Of a stretch of 64,000 nucleotides of DNA, positions 29,264-37,747 are shown piece after piece; position 1 is the stretch's first letter; each line of letters begins with the position of its first letter. Where the stretch lies: NCBI RefSeq assembly GCF_014701095.1, contig NZ_AP023439.1, forward strand, positions 5,196,001 through 5,260,000, read 5' to 3'. Source of the DNA: Streptomyces tuirus (GTDB lineage: Bacteria > Actinomycetota > Actinomycetes > Streptomycetales > Streptomycetaceae). Below the pieces are notes generated by a model, which was given only the letters and a program-made list of their open reading frames with translations, was not told the DNA's origin and made no database searches. Made by a program: the position numbers and the translations under genes.

Positions 29264-30453
29264 GCGGTGTCTCCTTCGACGGTGTCGTGCACGGGGAGGG
29301 TGGCGCGTACGGCCCAGATCTTGCCGTCGGGCGAGTCCTCGGGGCCCGCCTCGAAGGTGCCGTCGAGCAGCGCGGCACGCTCCCGCATGCCGACGAGACC
29401 GGCGCCCGAGCCGGGGGCGCCCGGCCCGTCCCGGTCGCCGTAGGGACTGGTGATCCGGACGGTCAGCACGCCGTCGCGGCGGCCGAGGGACACGGCGACG
29501 CGGCCGGGGCCGGCGTGCTTGAGGGCGTTCGTCAGGGACTCCTGGACGATGCGGTAGGCGGCGAGCTCGACCGGCGCCGGAACCTTGCCCTGTCCGGCTT
29601 CGAGGGTCACGTCCAGACCGTTGGTGCGCGCGTTGCCGACCAGCGCGCCCAGTCCGTCCAGGGTGGGCGCGGCGACGGGCTCGGTGTCGCCGCTGTCGTC
29701 CCGGAGGATCCCGATCAGCCGCCGCATCTCCGCGAGCCCCGCCACGCTGTTCTCACGGATGACCACCAGCGCCTCCTGCGAGGTCTTCGGATCCTCCAGG
29801 GAGAGGGCGGCGGTGGAGTGGATGGCGATCGCGGACAGGTGGTTGGCGACCATGTCGTGCAGCTCGCGCGCCATCCGGGCGCGTTCTGCGGTGACGGCCT
29901 GGGTGCGGTCCATCTCGGCGAGCAGCGCGGTCTGCTCGGCGCGCAGCCGGGCCGCCACGGCGGCGTCACGGTGATTGCGGACGATCAGTCCGGTGGCGGC
30001 CGGCCCGAATGCCACGATGCCGGTGACCACACCGATCAGCAGCGCCTCGGGCTCACGCCAGACCGCGAACGGCACCACGGTCCCGGCGACCGCCAGCAGG
30101 CCGGTGATCCGGGGGATGCGGTGGGCCGACGCGGGCGGGCCGTACAGGACGGCCGCGTACATCAGGTCCGTGTACATCAGGATCGTGACCAGGTTGCCCT
30201 GGGTGAAGACGTCCAGGACGATCGCGGCGGTGCCGACCAGCAGGGCGGTGCGCGGAGACGACCGGCGCAGCAGCTCGCAGCCGGCCATGACGAACAGCGG
30301 CAGCAGCACCGGCCAGCGGCCCGGCAGCAGCACGTACGCCTCGGTGGCTGGACGGGTGGCCAGACCGAGCGCCCACAGCAGCAGCCCGCCGAGCAGACTG
30401 CCCAGGGCGATGTACACGTCGAAACGGCGTGGGCGGGGGAGTCGTACGGCCAT
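29260..30453 (-). CDS. chiS: Two-component sensor histidine kinase, ChiS type
   Basis: 397-residue HisKA_3-type kinase. Several N-terminal membrane helices (about residues 12-150) form the sensor with little extracellular sequence. The phospho-acceptor histidine is in ARMARELHDMVANHLSAIAIH, and the HATPase region contains IVQESLTNALKHAGP and GAGLVGMRERAALL. The start at 30453 gives MAVRLPRPRRFDVYIALG; upstream frame sequence is low-complexity. It pairs with the response regulator through a four-base overlap. Confidence 0.9.
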   Translation of the reverse strand: MAVRLPRPRRFDVYIALGSLLGGLLLWALGLATRPATEAYVLLPGRWPVLLPLFVMAGCELLRRSSPRTALLVGTAAIVLDVFTQGNLVTILMYTDLMYAAVLYGPPASAHRIPRITGLLAVAGTVVPFAVWREPEALLIGVVTGIVAFGPAATGLIVRNHRDAAVAARLRAEQTALLAEMDRTQAVTAERARMARELHDMVANHLSAIAIHSTAALSLEDPKTSQEALVVIRENSVAGLAEMRRLIGILRDDSGDTEPVAAPTLDGLGALVGNARTNGLDVTLEAGQGKVPAPVELAAYRIVQESLTNALKHAGPGRVAVSLGRRDGVLTVRITSPYGDRDGPGAPGSGAGLVGMRERAALLDGTFEAGPEDSPDGKIWAVRATLPVHDTVEGDTA

Positions 30454-30605
30454 GCCACCATCCAACACGGCCGCCGCCCGCGCCGCGTGATCCCCGCGTA
30501 GGGTCCCCGACTGCATCTTTCGATGTACCGCGGGTTCGTCAGTGGCGACGACGATCCGGGCCGCGCCGACCGGGAGCCTGGAAGGGTGACCGAGAGGAGC
30601 GAACC

Positions 30606-31211
30606 GTGATCGTCGCCTTGATCGCCGCCTGCGAGATCGGCTTCTGGGTGCTGCTGGCCGCCGGACTGGCCACCCGCTATCTGCTGAGGATGCCGCGCAC
30701 CGGCCTGGCGCTGCTGCTGTGCGAGCCGCTGCTGGAGGTCGTCCTGCTGGTCGCCACCGCGCTGGACCTGAAGAACGGCGCCGACCCGAACTGGACGCAC
30801 GGCCTGGCCGCGCTGTACATCGGCTACACCGTCGGGCACGGCCACCGCACCGTGAAGTGGCTCGACGGCCACGCGGCCCACCGGCTCGGCGGCGCCCCGC
30901 CCCCGCCCAAGCCCCCGCGCTACGGCATGGCCCGGGCACGCCACGAGGGCAAGGTGTGGCTGGGCACGCTGACCGGCGCCGTCGTCGCGACCGTGCTGCT
31001 CCAGCTGGCCATCTGGTACGTCGACGACCCGGGCCGCGTCACCTCCCTGGAGAGCTGGCGCTGGGTGGCCTGGCGCACCGCCGGGATCCACGGCCTGATC
31101 GCGCTGAGCTATGCGATCTGGCCGCGGAGGGCTCCCGCCGGGGAGACCGCGGAAACCGAGGAGGCTGGGGAGACCGGGGTGACGGTGGAGAAGGAGAGGG
31201 CGCGGGGTTAA
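30606..31211 (+). CDS. Predicted membrane protein of unknown function
   Basis: 201-residue protein that I do not recognise as a named family. It has about five hydrophobic helices: two near the N-terminus (IVALIAACEIGFWVLLAAGL and an LLLCEPLLEVVLLVATAL segment), one around HGLAALYIGYTVGH, and two later (TGAVVATVLLQLAIWYV and IHGLIALSYAIW). A cytoplasmic loop contains APPPPKPPRYGMARARHEG. The acidic tail is rich in Glu and Gly. GTG 30606 has GAGAGGAG at 30592-30599. It diverges from the kinase gene and converges with the adenosyltransferase four bases away. Confidence 0.8.
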   Translation: MIVALIAACEIGFWVLLAAGLATRYLLRMPRTGLALLLCEPLLEVVLLVATALDLKNGADPNWTHGLAALYIGYTVGHGHRTVKWLDGHAAHRLGGAPPPPKPPRYGMARARHEGKVWLGTLTGAVVATVLLQLAIWYVDDPGRVTSLESWRWVAWRTAGIHGLIALSYAIWPRRAPAGETAETEEAGETGVTVEKERARG

Positions 31212-31215
31212 GGGC

Positions 31216-31788
31216 TCAGCGCTCCCCGCCCGGCACCCACAGCACGTCTCCGACCTCCTTGTTCGCCGTCCTCGCGAGGATGAACAGGAGGTCGGACAGG
31301 CGGTTGAGATACGTCGCCGTCAGGGGGTTCATCACCTCGGCGTGGACCTCCAGCGCCGCCCACGTCGAGCGTTCGGCCCGGCGTACGACCGTGCAGGCCT
31401 GGTGGAGCAGGGCCGCGCCGGGGGTGCCGCCGGGCAGGATGAAGGAGCGGAGCTTCTCCAGCCGCTCGTTGAAGCGGTCGCAGTCCGCCTCCAGCTTGTC
31501 GATGTAGAACTGCTCCACCCGCAGGGGCGGGAACTCCGGGTTCTCCACCACCGGCGTCGACAGGTCCGCCCCCACGTCGAAGAGATCGTTCTGGACGCGG
31601 GTGAGGACCGTGACGATCTCCTCGTCCAGGCCGCCCAGCGCGATGGCCGTGCCGATCGCCGCGTTCGCCTCGTTGGCGTCGGCGTACGCGGAGATCCGCA
31701 GGTCGGTCTTGGCGACCCGGCTCATGTCGCCGAGGGCGGTGGTGCCCTGGTCGCCGGTCCTGGTGTAGATGCGCGTCAGATTGACCAT
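31216..31788 (-). CDS. Cob(I)alamin adenosyltransferase, PduO type
   Basis: 190-residue enzyme that transfers adenosyl from ATP to cob(I)alamin, making coenzyme B12. N-terminal TRIYTRTGDQGTTALGDMSRVAK is the PduO ATP-binding motif; later FILPGGTPGAALLHQACTVVRRAER and YLNRLSDLLFILAR are conserved trimer-interface and cobalamin-contact segments. The cofactor is needed by IcmA and other mutases, whose partner genes mce and meaB are also in this window. Confidence 0.94.
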   Translation of the reverse strand: MVNLTRIYTRTGDQGTTALGDMSRVAKTDLRISAYADANEANAAIGTAIALGGLDEEIVTVLTRVQNDLFDVGADLSTPVVENPEFPPLRVEQFYIDKLEADCDRFNERLEKLRSFILPGGTPGAALLHQACTVVRRAERSTWAALEVHAEVMNPLTATYLNRLSDLLFILARTANKEVGDVLWVPGGER

Positions 31789-32195
31789 GTGGCCAGCGTA
31801 GTTACGCTCAGGCGGTTCGGAACACGCGTGTGCCCACTGTCACCGACAGCGCCGTGAGACCGACGGCCACCAGTGCGCCGTCGAGCAGGGGGGGGCGGCG
31901 TACTCGCCGGCAGCAGGGCCGGCCGGCTGACCGGGGCCGCGCGAGCGGCGCGCCGAGACCGAGGCCGTCTCGCCCCGTACGGGCCTCATCGATGCTCGTC
32001 GTTCTCGACGACATCGAGGAGTTGTTGAGCGAGAAGGTGCTCAACTACGCCGTACGAGGCGCCCCGTGACCCCTCCTGGTGTGATGTCCGTCATGTGAGA
32101 CGTGACGCGCATTACTTACTGGTCACACAGCCCCTCACGACCGCTAGTGTCCGGCCGAGAAGCAGACATAAGCAGCGCGTCAGGGGAGTCGCACA
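31789..32195. other. Intergenic region between the adenosyltransferase and hbd genes
   Basis: Most of this 407-base region holds no intact gene. Its left part contains a possible remnant of a membrane protein on the minus strand (31808-31892), including a tract of G residues near 31889-31896. The right part should carry the promoter of the dehydrogenase gene; I could not assign boxes with confidence. Confidence 0.5.
31808..31892 (-). pseudogene. Possible C-terminal remnant of an ABC-2 permease-like protein
   Basis: The minus strand reads LLDGALVAVGLTALSVTVGTR followed by VFRTA and a stop, which looks like the last membrane helix and tail of an ABC-type permease. Upstream in the same frame the sequence turns into Arg/Pro-rich text without helices, and a G tract interrupts the region. 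In related streptomycetes an ABC transporter gene may occupy this place. It could instead be chance coding on a GC-rich strand. Confidence 0.3.
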
Positions 32196-33044
32196 GTGGC
32201 ACGGAAGCTCGCCGTCATCGGAGCCGGCCTCATGGGATCCGGCATCGCCCAGGTCTCCGCACAGGCGGGCTGGGAGGTGGTCCTGCGGGACGTCACCGAC
32301 GAGGCACTGACGCGGGGCACCGACGGCATCAAGGCGTCGTACGACAAGTTCGTCGCCAAGGGCAAGCTGGAGGCGCACGACGCCGACGCCGCCCTGGCCC
32401 GCATCACCGCGACCACCGACCTGGACGCCGTCGCCGACGCTGACGTCGTCGTCGAGGCCGTCTTCGAGAAGCTCGAGATCAAGCACGAGATCTTCCGTGC
32501 GCTCGACAAGATCGTGAAGGACGAGGCCGTCCTCGCCTCCAACACCTCCGCCATCCCGATCACCAAGATCGCGGCGGCGACGGAACGCCCGGAGCGGGTC
32601 GTCGGCACGCACTTCTTCTCGCCGGTGCCGATGATGCAGCTGTGCGAACTCGTCCGCGGCTACAAGACCAGCGACGAAACCCTCGCCACGGCCCGCGAGT
32701 TCGCCGAGTCGGTCGGCAAGACCTGCATCGTCGTCAACCGCGACGTCGCCGGCTTCGTGACGACCCGGCTCATCTGCGCCCTGGTCGTCGAAGCCGCGAA
32801 GCTGCAGGAGTCGGGCGTCGCGAGCGCCGAGGACATCGACCTCGCCTGCAAGCTGGGCTTCGGTCACGCCATGGGCCCGCTGGCGACGGCGGACCTGACG
32901 GGCGTCGACATCCTGCTGCACGCCACGAACAACATCTACACCGAGTCCCAGGACGAGAAGTTCGCCGCCCCCGAGTCGATGCGCCGGATGGTTGACGCCG
33001 GTGACATCGGACGCAAGAGCGGGCAGGGCTTCTACAAGCACTGA
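32196..33044 (+). CDS. 3-hydroxybutyryl-CoA dehydrogenase
   Basis: 282-residue NAD(P)-dependent enzyme that reduces acetoacetyl-CoA to 3-hydroxybutyryl-CoA or runs the reverse step. The Rossmann motif is LAVIGAGLMGSGIAQ; the active site contains LASNTSAIPITK and VVGTHFFSPVPMM with the catalytic histidine. NRDVAGFVTTRL and GFGHAMGPLATADLTG lie in the dimerisation domain. GTG 32196. The gene is monocistronic and ends in a perfect hairpin. It likely works with the thiolase at 49382 in the ethylmalonyl-CoA pathway or in butyryl-CoA supply for polyketides. Confidence 0.94.
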   Translation: MARKLAVIGAGLMGSGIAQVSAQAGWEVVLRDVTDEALTRGTDGIKASYDKFVAKGKLEAHDADAALARITATTDLDAVADADVVVEAVFEKLEIKHEIFRALDKIVKDEAVLASNTSAIPITKIAAATERPERVVGTHFFSPVPMMQLCELVRGYKTSDETLATAREFAESVGKTCIVVNRDVAGFVTTRLICALVVEAAKLQESGVASAEDIDLACKLGFGHAMGPLATADLTGVDILLHATNNIYTESQDEKFAAPESMRRMVDAGDIGRKSGQGFYKH

Positions 33045-33108
33045 AACCGCACATGCCCCGGTCCCATCACACGCCAGGGTGAATTCGGTATCGGTTCGCT
33101 TACAAGAA

Positions 33109-33143
33109 GCAACCTCTGACACCTCCACACAGTCAGAGGTTGC
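33109..33143 (+). terminator. Hairpin between hbd and the STAS gene
   Basis: GCAACCTCTGAC (33109-33120) and GTCAGAGGTTGC (33132-33143) form a perfect 12-bp stem with an 11-base loop. It lies 64 bases after the hbd stop and 50 before the STAS gene. It could end hbd or be an operator of the STAS gene. Confidence 0.65.
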
Positions 33144-33193
33144 ATCACCCACATCAGAACGCGGAGCACGATTCGCACGCACGGGGAGCGCAT

Positions 33194-33517
33194 ATGTACA
33201 TCAGGGGCGACCACGCCGAGCTGGTCGTCGGGGGCCGCCTCGACGTCCGGAGCGCGGCGGACGCCCGTACGGTCCTGCACTCGGCCGTCGACGACGGAGT
33301 CGGAGACCTGGTGCTGGACCTGTCCGAACTGGACTCCTGGGACGCCACCGGACTGGGCGTGATCATGGGGGCCCACCGGCGGGCCGGCCGCTGCGGCCGG
33401 CGCCTGGTGCTGCGCGGAGTACCACCGCAGATGCAGCGCCTGCTGGTGGCCACCCGCCTGCACCGGATCCTGGCGATCGAGGGCGGCATCGGGGTGGAGA
33501 CCCTTCCCCGCGTGTGA
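33194..33517 (+). CDS. STAS-domain anti-anti-sigma factor-like protein
   Basis: 107-residue single STAS domain (SpoIIAA/RsbV fold). Opening beta strand AELVVGGRLDVRSAADAR and central LVLDLSELDSWDATGLGVIMGAHRRA are typical. The phosphorylation site, normally D-S-S/T-G, here reads DATG, so Thr takes the place of the usual Ser. Such proteins free sigma factors by binding anti-sigma kinases. ATG 33194 has GGGGAG at 33183-33188. No sigma or anti-sigma gene is adjacent. The next gene encodes a large P-loop-like membrane protein. Confidence 0.87.
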   Translation: MYIRGDHAELVVGGRLDVRSAADARTVLHSAVDDGVGDLVLDLSELDSWDATGLGVIMGAHRRAGRCGRRLVLRGVPPQMQRLLVATRLHRILAIEGGIGVETLPRV

Positions 33518-33784
33518 CGCCTCCCGCGGGTGTGAGCCGGGCGACCGGGGAGACCCGGACGCACGTCGTCGAATCGTGCGACGCGCACAATCCTCACGAG
33601 ACCGTGACGTTACGGACGGCGCGGTACCCCGGACTGTCGTAGATACTGTGCGAAGGTTTAGGGTTCGGCTGCCCGCTGCCATGACACCCTTCGAGCGGGA
33701 CCGGACCAGAAGCGACAGCGCGGTGTGCAGCAAGGCCGGGAGGGGCTTTTCCGAGCACGCACACGCTTTTGGGGGGCTTGACCT

Positions 33785-36280
33785 ATGGATCCTGACAACC
33801 AGGGACCCGAGGAGTACGGCCACGACGGTGACGGCCATGCGCCGCGCCAGCGCCCTCCCAGGGAATCCCTCACACCCGACTTCGCGCAGCACGCGCCGGC
33901 GCTCGCCCGCACGGTGCAGCTCGTCTCCGGCGACTTCCTGCTGACCGTCAACCCCGTCGACGGCAGCGAGATCGAAGCCTGCCCGCCCACCGAACGGCCC
34001 GCCCGGCCCGTCAAGCTCACCGCGGCCGAACGCGCCGAGGTCGAGCGGGCGGCCCGCCCGCCCGTTCCGCCCGGCCCCGCGCTGCCGGCCCTGCCGCTGC
34101 TGGCCCGCCAGGACGAGCGCGAGCGCCTGGTGCGCCTGCTCGCCCGCGGCCGCTCCACCCGCCTCACCGGCGCGCCCGGCTCCGGCCGCACCCGCCTCCT
34201 CGACCTCGTCGCCGAGGACTGCTCCGACCTCGCCCCCGACGGCGTCGTCCGCCTCAACGGCTTCGGACGCACCTCCGACGACCTGCTGTACGACCTGTTC
34301 CACGCGGTGTACAGCGCCCCGCTGTACCGCCCGGCCCGCGACGAGCTGCTCACCCACGTGCGGGAGATCGGCGCGGTCGTCGTCCTCGACGACCTGGAGT
34401 TCGGCGGCGCCGCGCTCGACGAGCTGCTGGAGGCCACCCCCGAGTGCGCCTTCCTGCTCGGCGCCACCCCGGACGTGCCGGCCCCCTCCGCCGGAGCCGG
34501 TGTCGAGGAGGTCCTCCTCGGCGGACTGGAACGCGCGGCCGGCCTCGACCTGCTGGAGCACGCCGTCGGCCGGACCCTCACCGAGGACGAGTCCAACTGG
34601 GCGGGCGACCTCTGGTTCGAGTCCGAGGGCCTGCCGCTGCGCTTCGTCCAGGCCGGCGCCCTGCTCCGGCAGCGCGACCGGCTGCGCGCCGGCACCGGCG
34701 CCGTCGACGAGTTCGGCGTCTTCGAGGACGCGCCCCCGGCCGACCCCGCGGGGGCCTACGACCTCGGCGACGACGTGCCGTTGCCCGCGCTCGGCGAGGC
34801 CGCCGCGCCCGCGCCGCTGCTCGCCTCCCGGCTGAGCGCCTCCGCCCGCGCCACCCTGCGGTTCGCCGTCGCCCTCGGCGGCGAGGTCCCGCACCAGGCG
34901 CATCTGCCCGCCCTGGTCGGCGACACCCACGCGGACGCCGCGCTCGGCGAACTGGCCGCCTGCGGCCTGGTCTCCCCGGTCGGCTCCCGCTACCGCCTCG
35001 CGGCCGGCGTACCGGCCCAGCTGGAGGCCGCCGGGTACGCCGACGAGGCCGAGGCCGGCGCCCGGAGCGCCGCACAGCACTACTCCTGGTGGGCCGGGCA
35101 CCCCTCGGTCACCCCCGAGCGGGTGTGCGCCGAGGCCGACGCGGTCCTCGCCGCCCTGGCCCTCCTCGGACCCGCCACCCGGCCGGCCGCCGAGGGCGAG
35201 GAGAGCGCGGCCGTGCACCTGGCCCGCACCGCCGCCCCCGCGTTCGCCGCCGGACTGCACTGGAACGCCTGGGAGCGGGCCCTGCGCTCCGGCGCCGAGG
35301 CCGCCCGGCTCGCCGGGGACGTCGGTGAAGAGGCCTACTTCCACCACGAGCTCGGTGTCCTCGCCCTGTGCGGGGGCCGGCTCGACCGGGCCCGTGCCGA
35401 ACTGGAGGCCTCCATCGGCCTGCGCGGCGCCCTCGCCGACAAGCGCGGCACCGTCGCCGGCCGCCGTGCCCTCGCCCTGGTCGCCGACCGCTCGGGCACA
35501 CCCATCGGGCTCGGGCCGACCGCGGGGGAGGAGGTGCCCGACACCCGTGACGAGGAGTCGGCGTCCCCGCCCGGCGGTGTTCCGGCGGCCTTCCCGACGC
35601 TCCAGAAGCCGCCCTCCCCGACGCTGGTCACCCACCGCAGCTCGCCCGCGCCCTCACGCAAGGCCGGCGGCCTCAAGGGCCTCGCCCGGCGCAACCTCGT
35701 GGCCGCCGGCGCCGGCGCCCTGCTCGTGGCCGTCCTGGGCACGGTGGTGACGCTCGGCGCCACCTCCGACAACGACGCGAACCCGCCGTCCGACCAGGTC
35801 GGCGTCAACCCCTCCGCCAGCCAGGGCATCGACGGCGGCAGCCTCGGCGCCGACCCGGCGGCGAACGACGGCGACGGCGACAACGGCGAGCCGGCCCCCC
35901 GCCCGACGGACCCGGGCCCCGACGGCACGCTCGGCACGTCGGACGACCCGACGCCGACGGACTCGCCCAGCGGTTCGCGGGAACCGAGCGATGCGGCGTC
36001 GCCGTCGAAGCCGTCGTCGACCTCGAAGCCGCCGACGACGTCAAAGCCGCCCACTTCGAAGCCGCCGACGTCGAAGCCGCCGACCTCCAAGCCGCCGACG
36101 TCCGTGCCGCCGACCTCGCAGCCGCCCACCTCCGTGCCGCCGACCTCGGAGCCGCCCACGACCAGCCCGTCCACCTCCGACTCGGCCAGCGGCCCGGCGC
36201 CCAGCGCTCCCACGAGCACCTCGGCGAGCGCGCCGCAGAGCAGCACCGGTACGCCGAGCAGCCCGGAGATGGTGATCTGA
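33785..36280 (+). CDS. Large P-loop-like membrane protein with PPTSK-repeat extracellular tail
   Basis: 831-residue protein without a recognised name. An acidic N-terminus precedes a possible NTPase region: a Walker A-like GAPGSGRTR at residues 129-137, where Arg replaces the invariant Lys, and a Walker B-like AVVVLDDLEFGG. The middle (about 350-600) is helical and Ala/Glu/Leu-rich with TPR-like repeats. One membrane helix (about 638-660, VAAGAGALLVAVLGTVVTLGA) separates it from a Ser/Thr/Pro tail with about ten PPTSx repeats (about 740-800), probably outside the cell and likely glycosylated. It resembles STAND/AfsR-like architecture without a DNA-binding domain. A terminator follows. Confidence 0.75.
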   Translation: MDPDNQGPEEYGHDGDGHAPRQRPPRESLTPDFAQHAPALARTVQLVSGDFLLTVNPVDGSEIEACPPTERPARPVKLTAAERAEVERAARPPVPPGPALPALPLLARQDERERLVRLLARGRSTRLTGAPGSGRTRLLDLVAEDCSDLAPDGVVRLNGFGRTSDDLLYDLFHAVYSAPLYRPARDELLTHVREIGAVVVLDDLEFGGAALDELLEATPECAFLLGATPDVPAPSAGAGVEEVLLGGLERAAGLDLLEHAVGRTLTEDESNWAGDLWFESEGLPLRFVQAGALLRQRDRLRAGTGAVDEFGVFEDAPPADPAGAYDLGDDVPLPALGEAAAPAPLLASRLSASARATLRFAVALGGEVPHQAHLPALVGDTHADAALGELAACGLVSPVGSRYRLAAGVPAQLEAAGYADEAEAGARSAAQHYSWWAGHPSVTPERVCAEADAVLAALALLGPATRPAAEGEESAAVHLARTAAPAFAAGLHWNAWERALRSGAEAARLAGDVGEEAYFHHELGVLALCGGRLDRARAELEASIGLRGALADKRGTVAGRRALALVADRSGTPIGLGPTAGEEVPDTRDEESASPPGGVPAAFPTLQKPPSPTLVTHRSSPAPSRKAGGLKGLARRNLVAAGAGALLVAVLGTVVTLGATSDNDANPPSDQVGVNPSASQGIDGGSLGADPAANDGDGDNGEPAPRPTDPGPDGTLGTSDDPTPTDSPSGSREPSDAASPSKPSSTSKPPTTSKPPTSKPPTSKPPTSKPPTSVPPTSQPPTSVPPTSEPPTTSPSTSDSASGPAPSAPTSTSASAPQSSTGTPSSPEMVI
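36010..36175 (+). repeat. In-frame 15-base tandem repeats encoding PPTSx
   Basis: The 3' part of the preceding gene is made of 15-base units encoding Pro-Pro-Thr-Ser-Lys and variants ending in Val, Gln or Glu. About ten units are recognisable, with wobble-position differences between copies. They are coding repeats, with no spacers between the units, so this is not a CRISPR array. Confidence 0.85.
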
Positions 36281-36294
36281 CACCCGTACACACG

Positions 36295-36329
36295 ACAGGG
36301 CCGGGTCCGTTCCGCGGACCCGGCCCTGT
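36295..36329. terminator. Bidirectional terminator between convergent genes
   Basis: Positions 36295-36309 and 36315-36329 form a perfect 15-bp stem with loop TTCCG. It lies between the P-loop-like gene and nucS, which converge, and can serve both strands. Confidence 0.9.
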
Positions 36330-36347
36330 TCGTCGTCGCAGGGGTGG

Positions 36348-37019
36348 TCAGAACAGCCGCAGCTTGTCGTCCTCGATGCCCCGCAGCGCGTCGTAGTCGA
36401 GGACCTGGCAGCCGATGCCGCGGTCGGTCGCGAGGACGCGGGCCTGGGGCTTGATCTCCTGGGCCGCGAAGACGCCGCGCACCGGGGCGAGATGGGGGTC
36501 GCGGTTCAGCAGCTCCAGATAGCGCGTGAGCTGCTCCACGCCGTCGATCTCACCGCGCCGCTTGATCTCCACCGCGACGGTCCTGCCGTCGGCGTCCCGG
36601 CAGAGGATGTCGACCGGCCCGATGGCCGTCGGGTACTCGCGGCGGATCAGCGTGTAGCCGTCGCCGAGTGTCTCAATACGGTCGGCGAGCAGCTCCTGGA
36701 GGTGCGCTTCCACGCCGTCCTTGATCAGGCCGGGATCGACGCCCAGTTCGTGCGACGAGTCGTGGAGGACTTCCTCCATCGTGATGATGAGCTTCTCGCC
36801 CGCCTTGTTGACGACGGTCCAGACGCCCTCCTCCTCGCCGGTGCCCTCCTTCAACGTGCAGGGCGGCGACATCCAGTTCAGAGGCTTGTAGGCCCGGTCG
36901 TCGGCGTGGATCGAGACGCTGCCGTCCGCCTTCACCAGGATCAGGCGCGGGGCCGAGGGAAGGTGGGCGGTGAGCCGCCCGGCGTAGTCCACGGAGCAGC
37001 GGGCAATGACGAGACGCAT
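36348..37019 (-). CDS. nucS: Mismatch-repair endonuclease NucS (EndoMS)
   Basis: 223-residue nuclease that cuts both strands at mismatches and gives the non-MutS mismatch repair of actinobacteria. The N-terminal DNA-binding half ([20 protein letters not shown]) is followed by the RecB-like nuclease core with GPVDILCRD and VAVEIKRRG (catalytic Asp, Glu, Lys). The final residues KLRLF resemble the C-terminal peptide by which NucS binds the sliding clamp. Start 37019 gives the conserved MRLVIARC; a frame three codons longer exists. Confidence 0.95.
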   Translation of the reverse strand: MRLVIARCSVDYAGRLTAHLPSAPRLILVKADGSVSIHADDRAYKPLNWMSPPCTLKEGTGEEEGVWTVVNKAGEKLIITMEEVLHDSSHELGVDPGLIKDGVEAHLQELLADRIETLGDGYTLIRREYPTAIGPVDILCRDADGRTVAVEIKRRGEIDGVEQLTRYLELLNRDPHLAPVRGVFAAQEIKPQARVLATDRGIGCQVLDYDALRGIEDDKLRLF

Positions 37020-37271
37020 GGTCGGCAACGCTACTCGACGGGCACCTGTCCACGCGATTCGCCCTGGAAAACACGTGTTCAGTAATGGCCGATTGTGTGC
37101 ACGAAGTGGTCAGCGGGAGTGTCTCATCTGCGCATTTTCCTGGTGCGGTCACCGTACGGTGCTTACCGTAGGAACGGGAGGTCGCGGTGCGTGTACGCAG
37201 CGTGTCCGGTATCGCGAACTCCCTTATCTGTCAGGCAACCCCTGCTCGTCGGGGGTGCGAGAGGAGAACTC

Positions 37272-37664
37272 ATGTCGCTCGACGTCTCACCGGCCCTACT
37301 CGAACAGGCCGAGCGAGGCGAGGTCGACGAAGCGGAATTCGTCGACTGCGTCCGGACCTCCCTGCCCTACGCGTGGGAGATGATCAGCTCACTGGTGGCC
37401 CAGCTGAAGGTGGACGGCGGCGCGTTCGCCGACAACCAGACGCCCCCGCCGGACGAGCAGGCACGCGGTCAGCTGCTGCGTGCGCTTGCGAGTGACGCGA
37501 TACGCGGCGCGCTGCAACGGCACTTCGGTGTGCGCCTGGCCTTCCAGAACTGCCACCGGGTGGCCGTGTTCCCGCTTGACTCCTCGGTCGACGAGAAGCT
37601 GGACCGCTTCACCTCGGTCCGCAGTCAGGTGCTGAACCAGTCACCCGAGTTCCGGGACTGCTGA
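37272..37664 (+). CDS. SCO5389-family protein of unknown function
   Basis: 130-residue soluble protein. It has no membrane helices or signal peptide. A conserved stretch includes SLPYAWEMISSLVAQLK and AIRGALQRHFGVRLAFQNCH. The sequence is known to me only as a conserved streptomycete family named after its S. coelicolor member. ATG 37272 has GAGAGGAG at 37259-37266; the frame open from 37095 runs through a promoter-like region. It diverges from nucS, with 252 bases between them. Confidence 0.82.
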   Translation: MSLDVSPALLEQAERGEVDEAEFVDCVRTSLPYAWEMISSLVAQLKVDGGAFADNQTPPPDEQARGQLLRALASDAIRGALQRHFGVRLAFQNCHRVAVFPLDSSVDEKLDRFTSVRSQVLNQSPEFRDC

Positions 37665-37747
37665 CGCGGCGCCACTGCTTGCCGCTCCGTACGCGGGAGG
37701 TGCAGTTCTGTACCGGAGCGGCAAGCCCCCAGGGGTCCACCAAGCCC

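Noticed and set aside
33032-35635. 867-codon minus-strand frame opposite the P-loop-like gene
   Set aside because: Antisense shadow that also covers the terminator and STAS gene; lacks an RBS and domain character.
36010-36175. Repeats that might suggest a CRISPR array
   Set aside because: The 15-base units are contiguous and in frame, encoding PPTSx within one protein; there are no spacers.
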